From Margaritifera margaritifera (lineage: Eukaryota > Mollusca > Bivalvia > Unionida > Margaritiferidae), in contig JAQPZY010001579.1 in NCBI GenBank assembly GCA_029931535.1, positions 1,788,501 to 1,852,500 on the forward strand: DNA of 64,000 bases, read 5' to 3'. Numbering within the stretch: position 1 is the first letter of the stretch; every line of letters starts with the position of its first letter. Shown in pieces: positions 22,241 to 35,361 of this stretch. The notes below the pieces were generated by a model, which was not told the origin of the DNA, did no database searches, and saw only the letters and a list, made by a program, of their open reading frames with translations. A program made the translations under genes and the position numbers.

Positions 22241-23616
22241 TTTCAATTAGAGAACATTTTTATATATTTTATTAAACTTGTGCAAATAATTTCATAAAGG
22301 TGTTCTAGCGTTCTGGTTATATGAGTATAGGTTAGTAACTGAGTATTAAAATATTGGACACGACGTCATGATGCCCGATCTTTTTTAATACTCAGTCAAT
22401 GACTTTTTCATTATATGCTTAAAAACAAGCATATTAATAATTATGTTGTGTTATAGGAATAACACAATTGAAACCAAAACCAATTTGCACGTTGCTAAAC
22501 ATTTTACACGTCGTTCAATTAATTAATGAAACCGGAACACCGCGCAGTAAAACACGCTATTGCTATGGAGGTGCGCGCGAACATGGAGTGATTCTCATTC
22601 AATACTGAACGAAACTAAGTTTGTTAAAGAGAATGGAATGTCACTGGGAAAGAAAGAAAAAAAAATTAATATATTGATATTAGGAAAAATATGACGTAAT
22701 ACATTAGTGCAAATTGAAGATGCGATTTTGAAAAGATGAGCCAAAAAAAACCCCAAACCAGTAGAAGGTTAAATTATCGTTGGGATTGTCTCATTGCTGC
22801 TGTCGTGGTGGCCGGTAAATTTGAAAGTGCAGTGTGCGTCATGATTGTTACTAAGGTATTGTGGTCCATGGGTCTTGATAATACCTAAAATAAAAGGGAT
22901 ATAGATTCATTTTGTTTTGATTAAATTCTGATGATAGGATAAAATGATGCCATTCAGAGTGGATAAAAGTGCACTGTTTACGTGAAAGGAAAGTTGTTGA
23001 CTGATACATTCTATCAAAAGTCAGTTTGACTCTCTCTCCCTCTCTCTCTCGTACCGACAGCAGCAACTTGCGATCACTAGCCGTTCATTTTTAACATTTT
23101 TATACAAAATATTTATTTTCTACTTTTTCCGTGCAATTTAAATCTTTGGATTGATTCAGATTTTCTTTATTTAATATGTATGATAGATTGTTTTTTTTTT
23201 GGGGGGGGGGGGGGATGAGAGCTAGATCTACTGATTATTCAGCACTGGTGTCAGGTCGTTTTTAAGCTGCATCACTCCATTTCCGAGATGGAATTTTGGA
23301 CGCTCCTCACAGCTCATACTCTTTCAGGATATATCGCTGCCGTAAGACTGATTTATCTCCTGGATCAACTAAACCTTAATACATCATCTCCGTGCCACTG
23401 AAGAAAAGATCGCAGTGAATGCACTTTTAAACTGAGTGTTTTTAAGCCTTCAAAGCGTACAGTTTTCTCCAGGAAGCATTCAAACACTAAATTTACAGCG
23501 TTGTGGCAGTGTCATGATCCAACACAATGGAGGCAACCCACTGTTCAGATTAAGGAATTTTGTAAATAGGCCACGAGGTGTTCCAATGGGTATAACTCAC
23601 TGACAAGACTGTACAG
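22241..23616. other. no gene seen; short homopolymers
   Basis: A T-run and G-run lie at 23191-23214. Nothing else recognised in this AT-rich stretch. Confidence 0.45.
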
Positions 23617-23752
23617 ACCCAGATCTGCTGTCGCACGAGGTGCCGGTGTCAGAGCCGGTCAGGGTATACGCTGTGGTTCGCTCTACCTACGATTTCTACC
23701 GAATAGCGTAAACCCTAACTTGCCGGATCATTATACGGCAGCAGATCTGGGT
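23617..23752. mobile_element. foldback MITE with ACCCAGATCTGCTG ends
   Basis: This 136-bp element begins ACCCAGATCTGCTGTCG (23617-23633) and ends CGGCAGCAGATCTGGGT (23736-23752), a 17-bp terminal inverted repeat with one mismatch. The complementarity continues inward (AGGGTATACGCT against AGCGTAAACCCT), so most of the element would fold into one hairpin. There is no coding capacity. No target-site duplication was seen with confidence. Confidence 0.8.
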
Positions 23753-24866
23753 GTATGGTGTTCGCATTTGATATATATTATCAAATAGGCAAAGCCTAGA
23801 AGAAGCGAAGCGAAGTCAGTTATCAATGTCAGCATGGTTAAAATCGATATCTACTTATAAGTAGATCTGACAGGCACCGAAGCAGGTTCATGTTCTGCCA
23901 ACCTTTGGAATTCTCTGTCCACGTGATTTTAGTGACCTCTCAGAATAAGATTTTCATTTCTTGTTTAGGAGACTTATCGCTATAAACAATATGATCTGAA
24001 TGATGTGTTTCTCTTCCGTAAGTGTGAAAGCTGTAATTTGATTGGTGAATTGAAATGTTAACAGAACATGACCTCGTATCGGTGTCCGTCAGATCTCTTA
24101 TGTCGGAGATCTCGATTTTAATCAGACTGTCACTTATGTTGATCCCAAATACCGACAATACTGCGTCTACTGACTGAACACTTCATCATACAGTGGAAGA
24201 CATCAGGGATTGGAAACTCCAGATTGATATCCCATTGCATCAACGAGATAACGCGTCCCAACCAAATCTCGCGGGAAAAAGCTGGAGTAAAAACAAAGGT
24301 TTCTGATTAGATCTGATGCATTTCTCCACATAAGGCATTTTTGTGCATGCATGTTTGAGAACATAATTCATATTATGTAAATCAACATAAGCTTTGTTCA
24401 TTAGCTGAAAGTTTCAAAAGGATCTGCTTTGTAAAGTGTGTGTCAAACCGTTTTACATTTAAACGGGCGGCGTGGATGACAGTGTAAACAACTCACAGGA
24501 TGTAAGAATCACCATAGTGCGCTTGCCGAGGTAAATTCAGAGATATAGCTTGCGCGATATAATACGAGAGGTGAGAGAGTTTCGAATCCTTGCGTATGTA
24601 TATGTCCCTAACTGCATGAAGACCAACAACTTGCTCTCCGCCACATTTTATATATTGTCTGACTTTACTGGTCCTGGCGGGAAACATATACAGCGGCAAA
24701 TTCAGTGTATAAAAACCTAGACGCACGCGTTAGCAGTTCGCATAGGGTTTAACAGCTTGTAAATTGATAGGTGGCCAATGCGATACATGATTGCAAATAA
24801 TTGTTGTTGTTGGTTGGTTTCTAACGACACTTTGACACATTATTGGCTATATCATGCAGGGGAAAT
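23753..24866. other. no gene supported
   Basis: A 77-codon minus-strand open frame (24493-24726) lacks recognisable features. Nothing else seen. Confidence 0.35.
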
Positions 24867-25020
24867 AGTAGCTAAGTGCCTTTCCAAAGGATTCACCGAG
24901 GCAAACCAACTCGGGCTAGCCTGGGCCACGACCGTGGATTACGAGTCCGAGGCTCGGGCTATCGTGGCTCCTGGATTTCAAATAAACTATGAGTGTTTTG
25001 TAAACTTAGATACAATCACA
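24867..25020 (+). other. exon-like GC-rich open stretch, unassigned
   Basis: After ATATCATGCAG there is an open stretch reading EIVAKCLSKGFTEANQLGLA, then WATTVDYESEARAIVAP and GFQINYECFVNLDT. It is followed by ACAG|GTGTTTG, which could serve as a donor. Base composition is distinctly GC-richer than the flanks. Part of it is internally repetitive (CTCGGGCTA twice), which weakens a coding reading. No family recognised. Confidence 0.25.
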
Positions 25021-25598
25021 GGTGTTTGAAATTATATCAATTGAGTATGAAATCAAAGGTGTTTGAATTTATACCACGATAAACCACGATAAAACTATCA
25101 TTAAAGTCTCATAATTGCAAAGTCTGAACTCCTATACTAAATTTGTCTCTGGTTCTCTTTTTTAATCTCTTTGTTTTCCTTTTCTGACGTTCGAAACCTC
25201 GTAAGGTAAGAACATCCACCCTTTTTGAATCAGCTATTTTGGCGTTGAAGAATTTCACAGGTCCTCATGGCGAACTATTTTCCTGAATGAAAAATCTTTG
25301 CGTTGTCGGCAGTCTTCAAAATTAGAAAGGTGAATAAACAAAATAATGTAAGTATGTGTTCATAATGCTGAAGAAACGTATATTTTATCTAGACCATAGA
25401 GCCAACTTTCCCTTGTTGGAAACATTTAATAAATAGATCACACCCATCTGGAGTCGATTGTCCCATTGTCCCAGATAAACACCTCTTTTTGTGAGTCGAA
25501 ACAAAAGAAAAAAGAAAAGACTAACCCTTGTCTGATCAGTAACCCTTGCTAAGCCCCTGCCTGCTCAGTAATTCCTTGATCTCACAAAACATGTGCTT

Positions 25599-25862
25599 AT
25601 CTGGAACAGTTGACATCTGATGAGTATGATATATTTTTATCTGGGACAGTTGACACCTGATGAGTATGATATATTTTTATCTGGGACAGTTGACACCTGA
25701 TGAGTATGATATATGTTTATCTGGAACAGTTGACACTTGATGAGTATGATATATGTTTATCTGGGACAGTTGACACCTGATGAGTATGATATATCTTTTA
25801 TCTGGGACAGTTGACACCTGATGAGTATGATATATTTTTATCTGGGACAGTAGACACCTGAT
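25599..25862. repeat. 40-bp minisatellite, about 6.6 copies
   Basis: The unit is ATCTGGGACAGTTGACACCT followed by GATGAGTATGATATATTTTT. Confidence 0.93.
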
Positions 25863-26010
25863 GTAGCGCAGGAAGACATGTTGCCCCCCCCCCCACCGCA
25901 AAACTTAATTATGTGGCCTCCTCCCAATAAAAGATGGGAAATAACCCGCCGACTCCTCCTTATCAGCAAAGTTGCGGGGGTTGCTTGGGCGTTACTACGC
26001 CACTGAATAT
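25863..26010. mobile_element. MITE-like element with GTGGCGTAGC-type ends, copy 1
   Basis: The left end is degenerate (TGTAGCGCAGGAAG). The right end is GGCGTTACTACGCCACTG. Internally it shares a C-run, CCGCAAAACTT and CCTCCCAATAAAA with the copy at 26493. Non-coding. Confidence 0.6.
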
Positions 26011-26364
26011 ACTTCTTAGCGATAGTTCAGACCTTGCCGAGCCGAACAAAATTAAATTCATCTTGAGTTATAATGATTCTCCACTACATATCACTATTCC
26101 CACAGTAACCCCAGAGCTTGTATTCAAAGTAGCCAATCCGAATTGCTCAAGTTAGTGTGTGCTTTCAATTTGTTAAATGCAATGTTATAAACAATATTGC
26201 TGTTGATTCGAGATGAAAATCACTCGCTGTATCATACTTTAACTTCGTTGTGAATCAAGTGACTTACAGGTCTGGAAAAAGTGTCTAGAAGGAGTTCAAA
26301 CACAAACTATGTCAGATACATTGGGAATGTCAGAGAAATTGTGCATTGCATTTCCATGATCAGC

Positions 26365-26366
<2 letters not shown>

Positions 26367-26422
<56 letters not shown>
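26367..26422. repeat. (CA)n microsatellite
   Basis: Perfect dinucleotide tract of about 56 bp. Confidence 0.97.
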
Positions 26423-26423
<1 letters not shown>

Positions 26424-26492
26424 GATTGATGCTTAGATCTGTAAGGAATTCAGTCAAAAAATTATGTCCCAAGTGATCTTCATAGTTCAAAG

Positions 26493-26594
26493 CCAGTGGC
26501 GTAGCAAGAAATTATGCCGCCCCCCTCCCGCAAAACTTTAATTCTTGAACCCCCTTCCAATAATAAAAAGGTTGTTTGATTGGAATTTTGAACC

Positions 26595-26636
<42 letters not shown>

Positions 26637-26716
26637 GCGCTCGCGCACACGCACACACACACACACACACACACACCTGCAGTTGCTGGAGTTGCTTGGG
26701 CGGTGCTACTCCATTG
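26493..26716. mobile_element. MITE-like element with GTGGCGTAGC-type ends, copy 2, with internal CA tract
   Basis: It begins AGTGGCGTAGCAAGAAATTA and ends GGGCGGTGCTACTCCATTG, an imperfect inverted repeat. It shares CCGCAAAACTTTAATT and CCTTCCAATAAT with copy 1. A (CA)n/(CG) compound microsatellite (26598-26676) has expanded inside it. Confidence 0.6.
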
Positions 26717-27006
26717 TTCGAAGCGCGCCTAATATTTCATATAAGAAGAAGAAAGTTCAGAAGCGGTACAAAATGGTAGAGAGTGACTCATTCAAATGCA
26801 TCCCAACCATAAAGACATTTTACTGCGACAGAGTGACACAATTTGGAAATTTCATCTGTTAGATTCGATCAAGTATGCCAATCAACCAGCAAAATCTACT
26901 GAATAATGTAAAACAATATTAGGTCTCCACAATATGAGATTTTTGTTAGAGAATATATCAACCATAAAATTTTCCGGATATCAGTAACGTGAAGTGAGAC
27001 ACATTT

Positions 27007-27336
27007 TCAGAACGATTCGTTTTTGATGGATGTTTTATCCGGTAATTTGAGCCAGGTATAATTAAATAGATACTCAGTGAGGGAATTTTTAACATCTGCA
27101 TTGTTAATGATCTGCTTTACATTCCTCAATATTGGATATTTCGGTGCACCAATTGCAATGTGATAGTCTAGCTCTAAAAATATTTTTCTTTTCATTTGAC
27201 AGATTTTCATTCGCGAATGTTGACTTGAGAAAATAAAGTCTTTTGGTTCAGTGTACGTGGTAATGTTGAGAGCTTCATGAAGTCTGCACTGAATGCCACT
27301 GAGGTTGACTTTACAAACTAAAATATTTCCTGTCAA
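27007..27336 (-). CDS. unassigned 109-codon open frame
   Basis: This minus-strand open frame includes QMKRKIFLELDYHIAIGAP and KYPILRNVKQIINNADVKNS and ends in KTSIKNESF. Its composition is compatible with a protein, but AT-rich DNA also yields such frames. I see no splice-site support and no recognisable family. Confidence 0.25.
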   Translation of the reverse strand: MTGNILVCKVNLSGIQCRLHEALNITTYTEPKDFIFSSQHSRMKICQMKRKIFLELDYHIAIGAPKYPILRNVKQIINNADVKNSLTEYLFNYTWLKLPDKTSIKNESF

Positions 27337-29091
27337 TGCTCACTTTTGGTACTGATTGGAGGGAAGCGTTCAAACTTTATTTTTTCATATCATTAATTTC
27401 AATTATGTTCAAAAAGACGAATTTACGTGTTCGGGTCAAAATCCACGATGTAAGTTCCTTGTATAATATATAAAAAAAATGATTGATTGAGCCTTTCATC
27501 GAGTAGACAAATAATATACAAAAACATGCCTTTAGAATGTTTATTTCAATTAAATCCAAGCTCCTCTTTTAGGAAACAAACTGTATGTGCTCGTAAACAA
27601 TCGATATTTTAATTATCAAGCAATACTACATTGTAAGGTATAAACAATATCTGTATTTTTGTTCTATTAATGTCCATTTTTTACATCAAAACTATTTTTT
27701 GTTTAGCTGAAGCTATTTGACTGTTTTGTAATTATATGCACAGTATTGCTCGACTAAAGAATAAAGATCCTAATCATTCTAATTGATTGGAGATCCTCGA
27801 TCTTTTTTTCCAACACTTCAACGTCTTTGTTTTTTTATGTTTTTTTTATTTTTTTTGGGGGGGGGAGGGAGGTCTGAAAACTTCGCTCGCTTATGGTTTC
27901 GCAACAAAATATACACGTTATTATAAGCGCTCGTTGCGTTTGCTATTATACTCGCAATTCCTAATTTCGCATCATGCCTGACCGGTAGCGTCTGAGTATT
28001 TCGTACTTCCGCTTCCGTTGCTGCAATAGTCACGTGATTATAAACACGTATACATACAGTGTTGTTTCATGATATCAGAAGAAATCGTCTCCAGCGCAGA
28101 TTGTTAAGAAAAATTCAATAAAAATTGTACACGCTTTCTGCTCGAAATCGTTTTATTTTCCGTTTAATATCTGATCTACAAAATCACAAAGGGCATTTAT
28201 AGTAACACTCCACATAAGTATCTCACCTTCTAATCATCTGTTTTCAGTGCTTGCATCGACTGTACTCTGATCACATGATTCAAATTTTGTTTGATAACTG
28301 CCCATCTTAAAGTACGGGAGATATTAAGGGTTAAACATTTATTTCTTGTTGTCTAATAGGTCCAATATTAAAGGAGTCCTTTTCATGATTTTAAGGATTG
28401 ATGATGATGATTATGGCAATAAAATTTATTTGACTGATTCAATCCATTTACAGTTAAAATATTTTTAAGTTAAATCATTATCCTAATTTAGTTTTTATTT
28501 AATGAAATATGTGGGTAGTTTGTAAATTTTCCCATATTCCGGATTTTCTTCACTAAACTTGGCAAAAATTTCGACAACTGGTTCGATATGTTAAGTATAC
28601 TGAATATCGCGAAAATTGGATTGGTTCTCCCTGTTTGAACAAGATATGGTGACGTCAGATAAATTATGTTTTCTACGGAGTCGAAACTTCGTAGCTCGAA
28701 AAGGAAAATCTCTTATTGTTTTCTTCAGAAGTTAATACATATATATTCCAAATTAGTAAATTTCTATACCCCAGGACAAGTGCCCCGACCTGGATGCGCG
28801 CGATAGACTACAATGGACACACACACACAACTTAAGCAACTTTTAAAACTTGCCTTCCCTAATCGTAAACGTGTATGTAAGATTTATGGACGAATACATC
28901 AGTTGCATAAACATTTTGATGTTGCAAATGTTCTTAGGCAATGAGTTATGGCTATTACAATTTAAACAAAGAATACAGAAAATACTTTCACGAGTCACCT
29001 CATTGTTCTTAATGTTTTTACTTTCTTTAGGGCAACCCAAAAAATCAAATTGCATAAAAATTATATTAAAATGTGCAGAGATGTAACCACG
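27337..29091. other. no gene supported; T/G homopolymers near 27835
   Basis: A T-run followed by a G-run lies at 27828-27868. The remainder is AT-rich with no recognised feature. Confidence 0.4.
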
Positions 29092-29095
29092 TTGA

Positions 29096-29097
<2 letters not shown>

Positions 29098-29143
<46 letters not shown>
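29098..29143. repeat. (ATT)n microsatellite
   Basis: Trinucleotide tract of about 46 bp that generates a spurious poly-leucine frame. Confidence 0.95.
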
Positions 29144-29144
<1 letters not shown>

Positions 29145-29254
29145 TGTATTTTTTTTGCAGCGAACCTTTCAATTTTTTTATCACACTATCGTACTCTGCG
29201 GCCGTGTTCGTATTGTTTTGTCAAATTCGTACTTTGTACCTTGTACTTTTAAGT

Positions 29255-29674
29255 AGCCATATTTGACGACGAGAGATAAGAAAAATACATTTTAATGCTC
29301 CACCACGAACACGTAAATGGGTATATAATGCTATTCCTGTCCGTCCCTCAATCTGTCGTGCTCGTCCGTTAAGTTTTGCGTCAAGGTCAGTTAATAATGC
29401 TCTTTAGGCTGAGAATAATACAACTTCGTTGTTTGATAGAAAATTGCCAGAAGACCATCAGGACATGGCGTTTTTATATAAATATGTATTTATTGCTATC
29501 AATTATTTCTTGATAAGTAATAGGTCAGTTCAAAGTAAAAATATCAGTATTGTCTATTTAAAACATCGTAAACAAAATTTGGAAACTTCTATATTAAACT
29601 ATTATAGCCGGTGTAAACGTTTATTGGAACCTGAGAAAAATATATCTCTGTTTATTTACCATACATGTTTATAA
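29255..29674 (+). pseudogene. unassigned coding-like relic
   Basis: One frame reads RKIHFNAPPRTRKWVYNAIP and RARPLSFASRSVNNAL, meets a TAG at 29406-29408, then stays open to 29674 (LFDRKLPEDHQDMAFLYKYV to NISLFIYHTCL). The composition looks protein-like and basic at its start. I do not recognise the family, and one in-frame stop argues for a dead fragment. Confidence 0.25.
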
Positions 29675-29881
29675 ATGCACTTTCACAAATTCAGGTGTTG
29701 GAACTATGATCTGATGATTCAAATTGGGGTGGGGGTGGGGGTGGCAAAGGAAATTTGAAAATAAAGGATGGAATGTTTCCAATTTGTCAACAACAAAATA
29801 TTCAAGTGTTTGAAGAACAATTTCATTTTGTATGCATTTGCCCTGGTTACCAAAAATTAAGAAAGAAATAAATTACTTTGT

Positions 29882-29883
<2 letters not shown>

Positions 29884-29960
<77 letters not shown>
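29884..29960. repeat. (AT)n microsatellite
   Basis: Perfect AT tract of about 76 bp. Confidence 0.97.
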
Positions 29961-29963
<3 letters not shown>

Positions 29964-31321
29964 GCTTCCCTAATAGTTAATGTCATTGTATTATGGGGTG
30001 GGGTGGAGGGGGTGCGTGGTGGGTAGGTACATTTTATTTCAGGCCACACACGCAAACTGTTGACCATACAAATGGAAATTCCTACTATTACTCTTTTTTG
30101 TGTAGTTGTAGTTCCGAAAGAAGTGTAGATAGTTGTCCAAAAGAGTTGGTTGATTTATATTTCTTTGTTTCTTTCAAAGCAGGAATAAGTGAGAAATAGA
30201 AAAATTTTTGCAAACACATAACCTGAAGCAAGTCAGAGGAGGGGGAGACAAATTTACACTCACCAACTCAAAAGAAATGATCATTTTAATTTAAGTAATG
30301 TAATTTTCATATTGGAACTACTTTTAATACTTTATCTCTACTACAAAACCATTTTATTTCATATTTTTAATATATTTTACGTTCATATATTTTTACTTTT
30401 CTTTTGCAAAATATTATTTCTTGTTTAAAAATGACGCTATTGTCAGTTGAGAACATGAACTCATCGATGATATTGCATAACCCGATCATAACACAATAAC
30501 GAGTCACCCAGATTTCGGACACAGTTCGCAAAATGTACCACGTGACACTTATTTAGTATAATCTGCTTGGAGAAAAAATTAGATAACATAGGATAAATGA
30601 CCAAATTTTGACCTACATAATTTATCGATTATTTAACTCTAACAAAATACAACAGATGTCAATCAAAGGTTACGTCAATAACCTCTCTCTCTTTCTCTCT
30701 CTCTATATATGCATTGTTGAAAAGAATAGGATTTAAACGCAACAGAAATGTGAAGAAAATGGGCTAGTGAGTATTTAAAAAGCCTACACAATAATTTGGT
30801 CTATCCTTTTATGATGGGTTTTGAAACATCTGTTTTAGGAATTGTAAACTATTTTCATTACCAGTGTTTAATGTAATTGGGGTTTTATAGGCATAAGGTA
30901 AAAATGTATAACTTTTCCATCTTTATCCCTCTATTATATGTTCAGTTTGGTAATTGCACCCATTTTCTAATTGTATGTAATATCCCTTAACAATGTATTA
31001 AAGAAAAGCAATGCGAAACATATTTTAAACCCGCAAAGACTCTAGTAAACATGAATAATAGGATTTAAATAATTTTGTGTGACATTGATTTAATCGAGAT
31101 AAATGTATACATTTTTGTGTTTCATAAACCCGCAAACTGTATCTGATTCAATAGATCAGTATGTGAATGCCAGTCGTTTCCTAGGGACACCAAATAATAA
31201 ATTCTTGTATCACTTTATTTACTCTGAATACTTTTATTTTGATATGTTTAAAACATTCTGCATCAATACTTTCTTCACTGTCTCCATTTTCAGTCATTCC
31301 ATTTTTAATTTTGTCCAAGGT
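29961..31321. other. no gene seen
   Basis: A G-rich stretch lies at 29993-30025. The rest is AT-rich with nothing recognised. Confidence 0.4.
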
Positions 31322-31790
31322 CATATCAAGCTTGTAACAACCATGTGCATATCAAGCTTGTAATAAACATGTGCATATCAAGCTTGTAATAACCATGTGC
31401 ATATCAAGCTTGTAATAACCATGTGCATATCAAGCTTGTAATAACCATGTGCATATCAGGCTTATAGCAATCATGTGCATATCAAGCTTGTAATAACCAT
31501 GTGCATATCAAGCTTGTAATAACCATGTGCATAGCAAGCTTGTAATAACCATGTGCATATCAGGCTTATAGCAACCATGTGCATATCAAGCTTATAACAA
31601 CCATGTGCATATCAAGCTTGTAACAACCATGTGCATATCAAGTTTGTAATAACCATGTGCATATCAAGCTTGTAACAACCATGTGCAAATCAAGCTTGTA
31701 ACAACCATGTGCATATCAAGCTTGTAACAACCATGTGCATATCAAGCTTGTAACAACCATGTGCATATCAAGCTTGTAACAACCATCAGG
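31322..31790. repeat. 26-bp minisatellite, about 18 copies
   Basis: The unit is CATATCAAGCTTGTAATAAC followed by CATGTG. Variant units (GGCTTATAGCAA) recur at intervals, suggesting expansion in blocks. It contains no unique spacers, so it is not CRISPR-like. Confidence 0.95.
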
Positions 31791-31797
31791 AATTCAA

Positions 31798-32026
31798 GTA
31801 TATCTTGTTTAAGTTTTGTCATTGTGGTAAGTGAATATGTTGTTTTCTTAAGCTCATTGGAAATATTGCTATACTCAACAGCAAAATCTATTTTCTCCGT
31901 ATCAAATGGGTGGTTTGCCATTTCTTTTGTCAACTGAGTTGTTGCGATAGACTTCTTCTCAGAGAGACCATCAATTATAATATATCTTGTTTTGCATATG
32001 TTGCGTCGTTCATTTGTATAATGAAA
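31798..32026 (-). pseudogene. unassigned coding-like stretch ending in the 26-bp minisatellite
   Basis: The minus strand is open from 32026 (after a TAA) and reads RYIIIDGLSEKKSIATTQL, TKEMANHPFDTEKIDFAVEY and TTMTKLKQDILEFL before running straight into the minisatellite, where it stops at 31742. The composition is strikingly protein-like for this AT-rich region. No upstream start or clear acceptor was fixed and no family recognised. It may be an exon whose end was overrun by the repeat. Confidence 0.35.
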
Positions 32027-33029
<1,003 letters not shown>

Positions 33030-33147
33030 CTTATCTGTCAACAGCTGCCATTAATAGCTGTTTATTCGAAATTCCAATACACTGCTAACCACTCTCGAGC
33101 CAGACGAGGTGTAAGTCCTTTAGTAAAACAACTGGAGTGCTCTGCTG

Positions 33148-33345
33148 GTCTACCTGTAACTGGTGGTTGTACATGGTCTACCTGTAACTGGTGGTTGTAC
33201 ATGGTCTACCTGTAACTTGGTGGTTTTACATGGTCTACCTGTAACTGGTGGTTGTACATCGTCAACCTGTAACTTGGTGGTTTTACATGGACTACCTGTA
33301 ACTGGTGATTGTACACGGTCTACCTGTAACTGGTGGTTGTATACC
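33148..33345. repeat. 28-bp minisatellite, about 7 copies
   Basis: The unit is CTACCTGTAACTGGTGGTTG followed by TACATGGT, with a TT-containing variant of 29 bp alternating. Confidence 0.92.
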
Positions 33346-33649
33346 TGTTGAGTGTAACTAAATAAAATGTACAAATCTGACTTGTTATTAACTCCCTACC
33401 AAGTTCTAATCGTATTGATATTCAACAAATGAATAGGCGTGGTTTAGTCAGCATGGCGAATCATTAATCTAGTCCCCTCCCCGTCCCGCCCTCCCACACA
33501 CACACTTCATAGCAGGTCTTGATTCGGAAGTCTGCACTACTTTTTCAGGTGCGTCATTTTAAAAACAAAATGACTTCTGTAAAAATTTCTACTAATCTTT
33601 TATTGAAGACACCTAAGACTTACTTTTTAAAGCATTTCGAGAAATATTC

Positions 33650-33722
<73 letters not shown>
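33650..33722. repeat. (GT)n/(AT)n microsatellite
   Basis: A short GT tract passes into an AT tract of about 64 bp. Confidence 0.96.
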
Positions 33723-33724
<2 letters not shown>

Positions 33725-33803
33725 TTAGGTAAAGACATCAAATACTCTTCCTTAAACTTCAAGCGCAAGATGGGTCTTTGAGATTATTTCACCTCTTAAC
33801 TAT

Positions 33804-34043
33804 GTGCCCAGGGTGGCCGATCGGTCTAAGGCGCTCGCGTTTACAGATCACTCACATCTCACCTCTGTCCGCGTGGGTTCGAGTCTCAGCTTGGCCAAAC
33901 TGGGTATGTGAGTAAGCTTGCCAGTAGCTTCCTGTGGCTCGGTGGCTCTTCCCGGGTTCTTCCTCCGCCAGATATACTAGCCACCATGTATAGCCTATCA
34001 TGTGCTGAAAAAATGCTTTAAACCCACAAAACCAAATCAATCG
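33804..34043 (+). mobile_element. tRNA-Leu-derived SINE, copy 2 (longest)
   Basis: The head is GTGCCCAGGGTGGCCGATCG, GTCTAAGGCGCTCG (A box). The B box GGTTCGAGTC is at 33876-33885. The body includes GCTTGCCAGTAGCTTCCTGT and TCTTCCCGGGTTCTTCC; the tail is GTGCTGAAAAAATG and TTTAAACCCACA. Copy 1 (21151) lacks the body block, and copy 3 (48268) keeps only the body. No functional tRNA fold is preserved. Confidence 0.85.
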
Positions 34044-35151
34044 TTTTGCAACTCTAATTGCATTCGAAACTTCTCGGTAACTTCTATGGATCATACCTCG
34101 AATGTTTGCCATTATCTGCAACTCCAAAGAATTCCGACTAACCATAGAACTATTGTTGTATTCTGATCACATCCGCGTAGGACTGACGAGAAGTTGCGAA
34201 TCGATTCTTGGATGAAATGGCAGAAATAGCTGAGGTGATCTAAATAAATTGCGGGTTTCTTTTTTTGCGAAGAAGTTTTCAAACGAACTAACTGCATGAT
34301 TTTTCTGCAAATTACCACGCCGACATACATCCAATGCTTATTTTTCTTTCGTAGAAATAGCCGAGGTGGTCCGAATCTCTAGTTGATCATAGTTTTGGAT
34401 ACTAATGTGAAAACTAGAATAGCGAGAATGCTATAAATAGTGTTATGATGTCTGGAGACTTTTTAAGGAGCCCTATATTGTTTGTTCTATGTTGCTGTAA
34501 TATCTTAGGCCTATAATTGTTATTTAAACTGCACCCAAGCCAAATGCCGCCAACATTTGATAAGCCACTTGTTAATTTTGTGGGTAAGATTCCGCTAAAG
34601 AGTGTTTAAAAAGGAATCCTTAGAAAACTGTGCCACGCGCTACATTCTCAGATGTAATAAATCTCAAACACCTCCTATCAAAATCTTAAACATAAATCTT
34701 TAACATTACTGGCACCGCGCCCACAACCGTCACCGCCATCACCAATTGAAAAAAGTGATACCCCTATTTTCTCGATGAGCGTGATCGACAAACATATTAG
34801 GCGTATTAGAGGACAACTATGCCGGGGGTAACAACAAATATGATCATTCACCAATCTTCCCTACTATACGGACCACTAAATATAATATTGATTAAAGTAT
34901 TTTATGGTGCATGTGAAAAATATTTTCATTCTTAATAAATGATCAATATACAGAAGAAAAAAAAATTACGATTAAAGGTTAAAGAGTTCTGTCATGGGCG
35001 AAGCTCACGGTTTTCACGGTGTGCCCAGTACAACTGCACTGTGATGATTTGCTGACTTTGATGGTTGGCAAATAGCATTGACGTGTCCTAACGGACGCTT
35101 GATAACAGCTGACACCTGATTTTTTCTAGTGTATAGTCTTAACATTGATTA
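34044..35151. other. no gene seen
   Basis: No tandem array, exon or transposon motif was recognised. Confidence 0.4.
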
Positions 35152-35361
35152 TTTGGATCAGGCGTACACCTGCCTTTTACACCATATTTGGATCAGGCGT
35201 ACACCTGCCTTTTACACCATATTTGGATCAGGCGTACACCTGCCTTTTACACCATATTTGGATCAGGCGTACACCTGCCTTTTACACCATATTTGGATCA
35301 GGCGTACACCTGCCTTTAACACCATATTTGGATCAGGCGTACACCTGCCTTTTACACCATT
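35152..35361. repeat. 35-bp minisatellite, 6 copies
   Basis: The unit is TTGGATCAGGCGTACACCTG followed by CCTTTTACACCATAT. Copies are virtually identical. Confidence 0.96.

Noticed and set aside
29050..29256. Poly-leucine frame resembling a membrane segment
   Set aside because: It comes from an (ATT)n tract.
29255..29330. Possible ribosomal protein L26 fragment (HFNAP in a basic context)
   Set aside because: Only a five-residue match plus scattered arginines; the following sequence does not match.
31322..31790. Regularly spaced repeats that might suggest a CRISPR array
   Set aside because: Units follow one another without unique spacers, and the sequence is clearly eukaryotic; the same holds for the 37.96-38.98 kb array.
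33804..33890. tRNA-Leu gene
   Set aside because: A and B boxes are present but the sequence does not fold into a tRNA with paired acceptor ends and continues into a SINE body; the 21.15-kb copy is the same.
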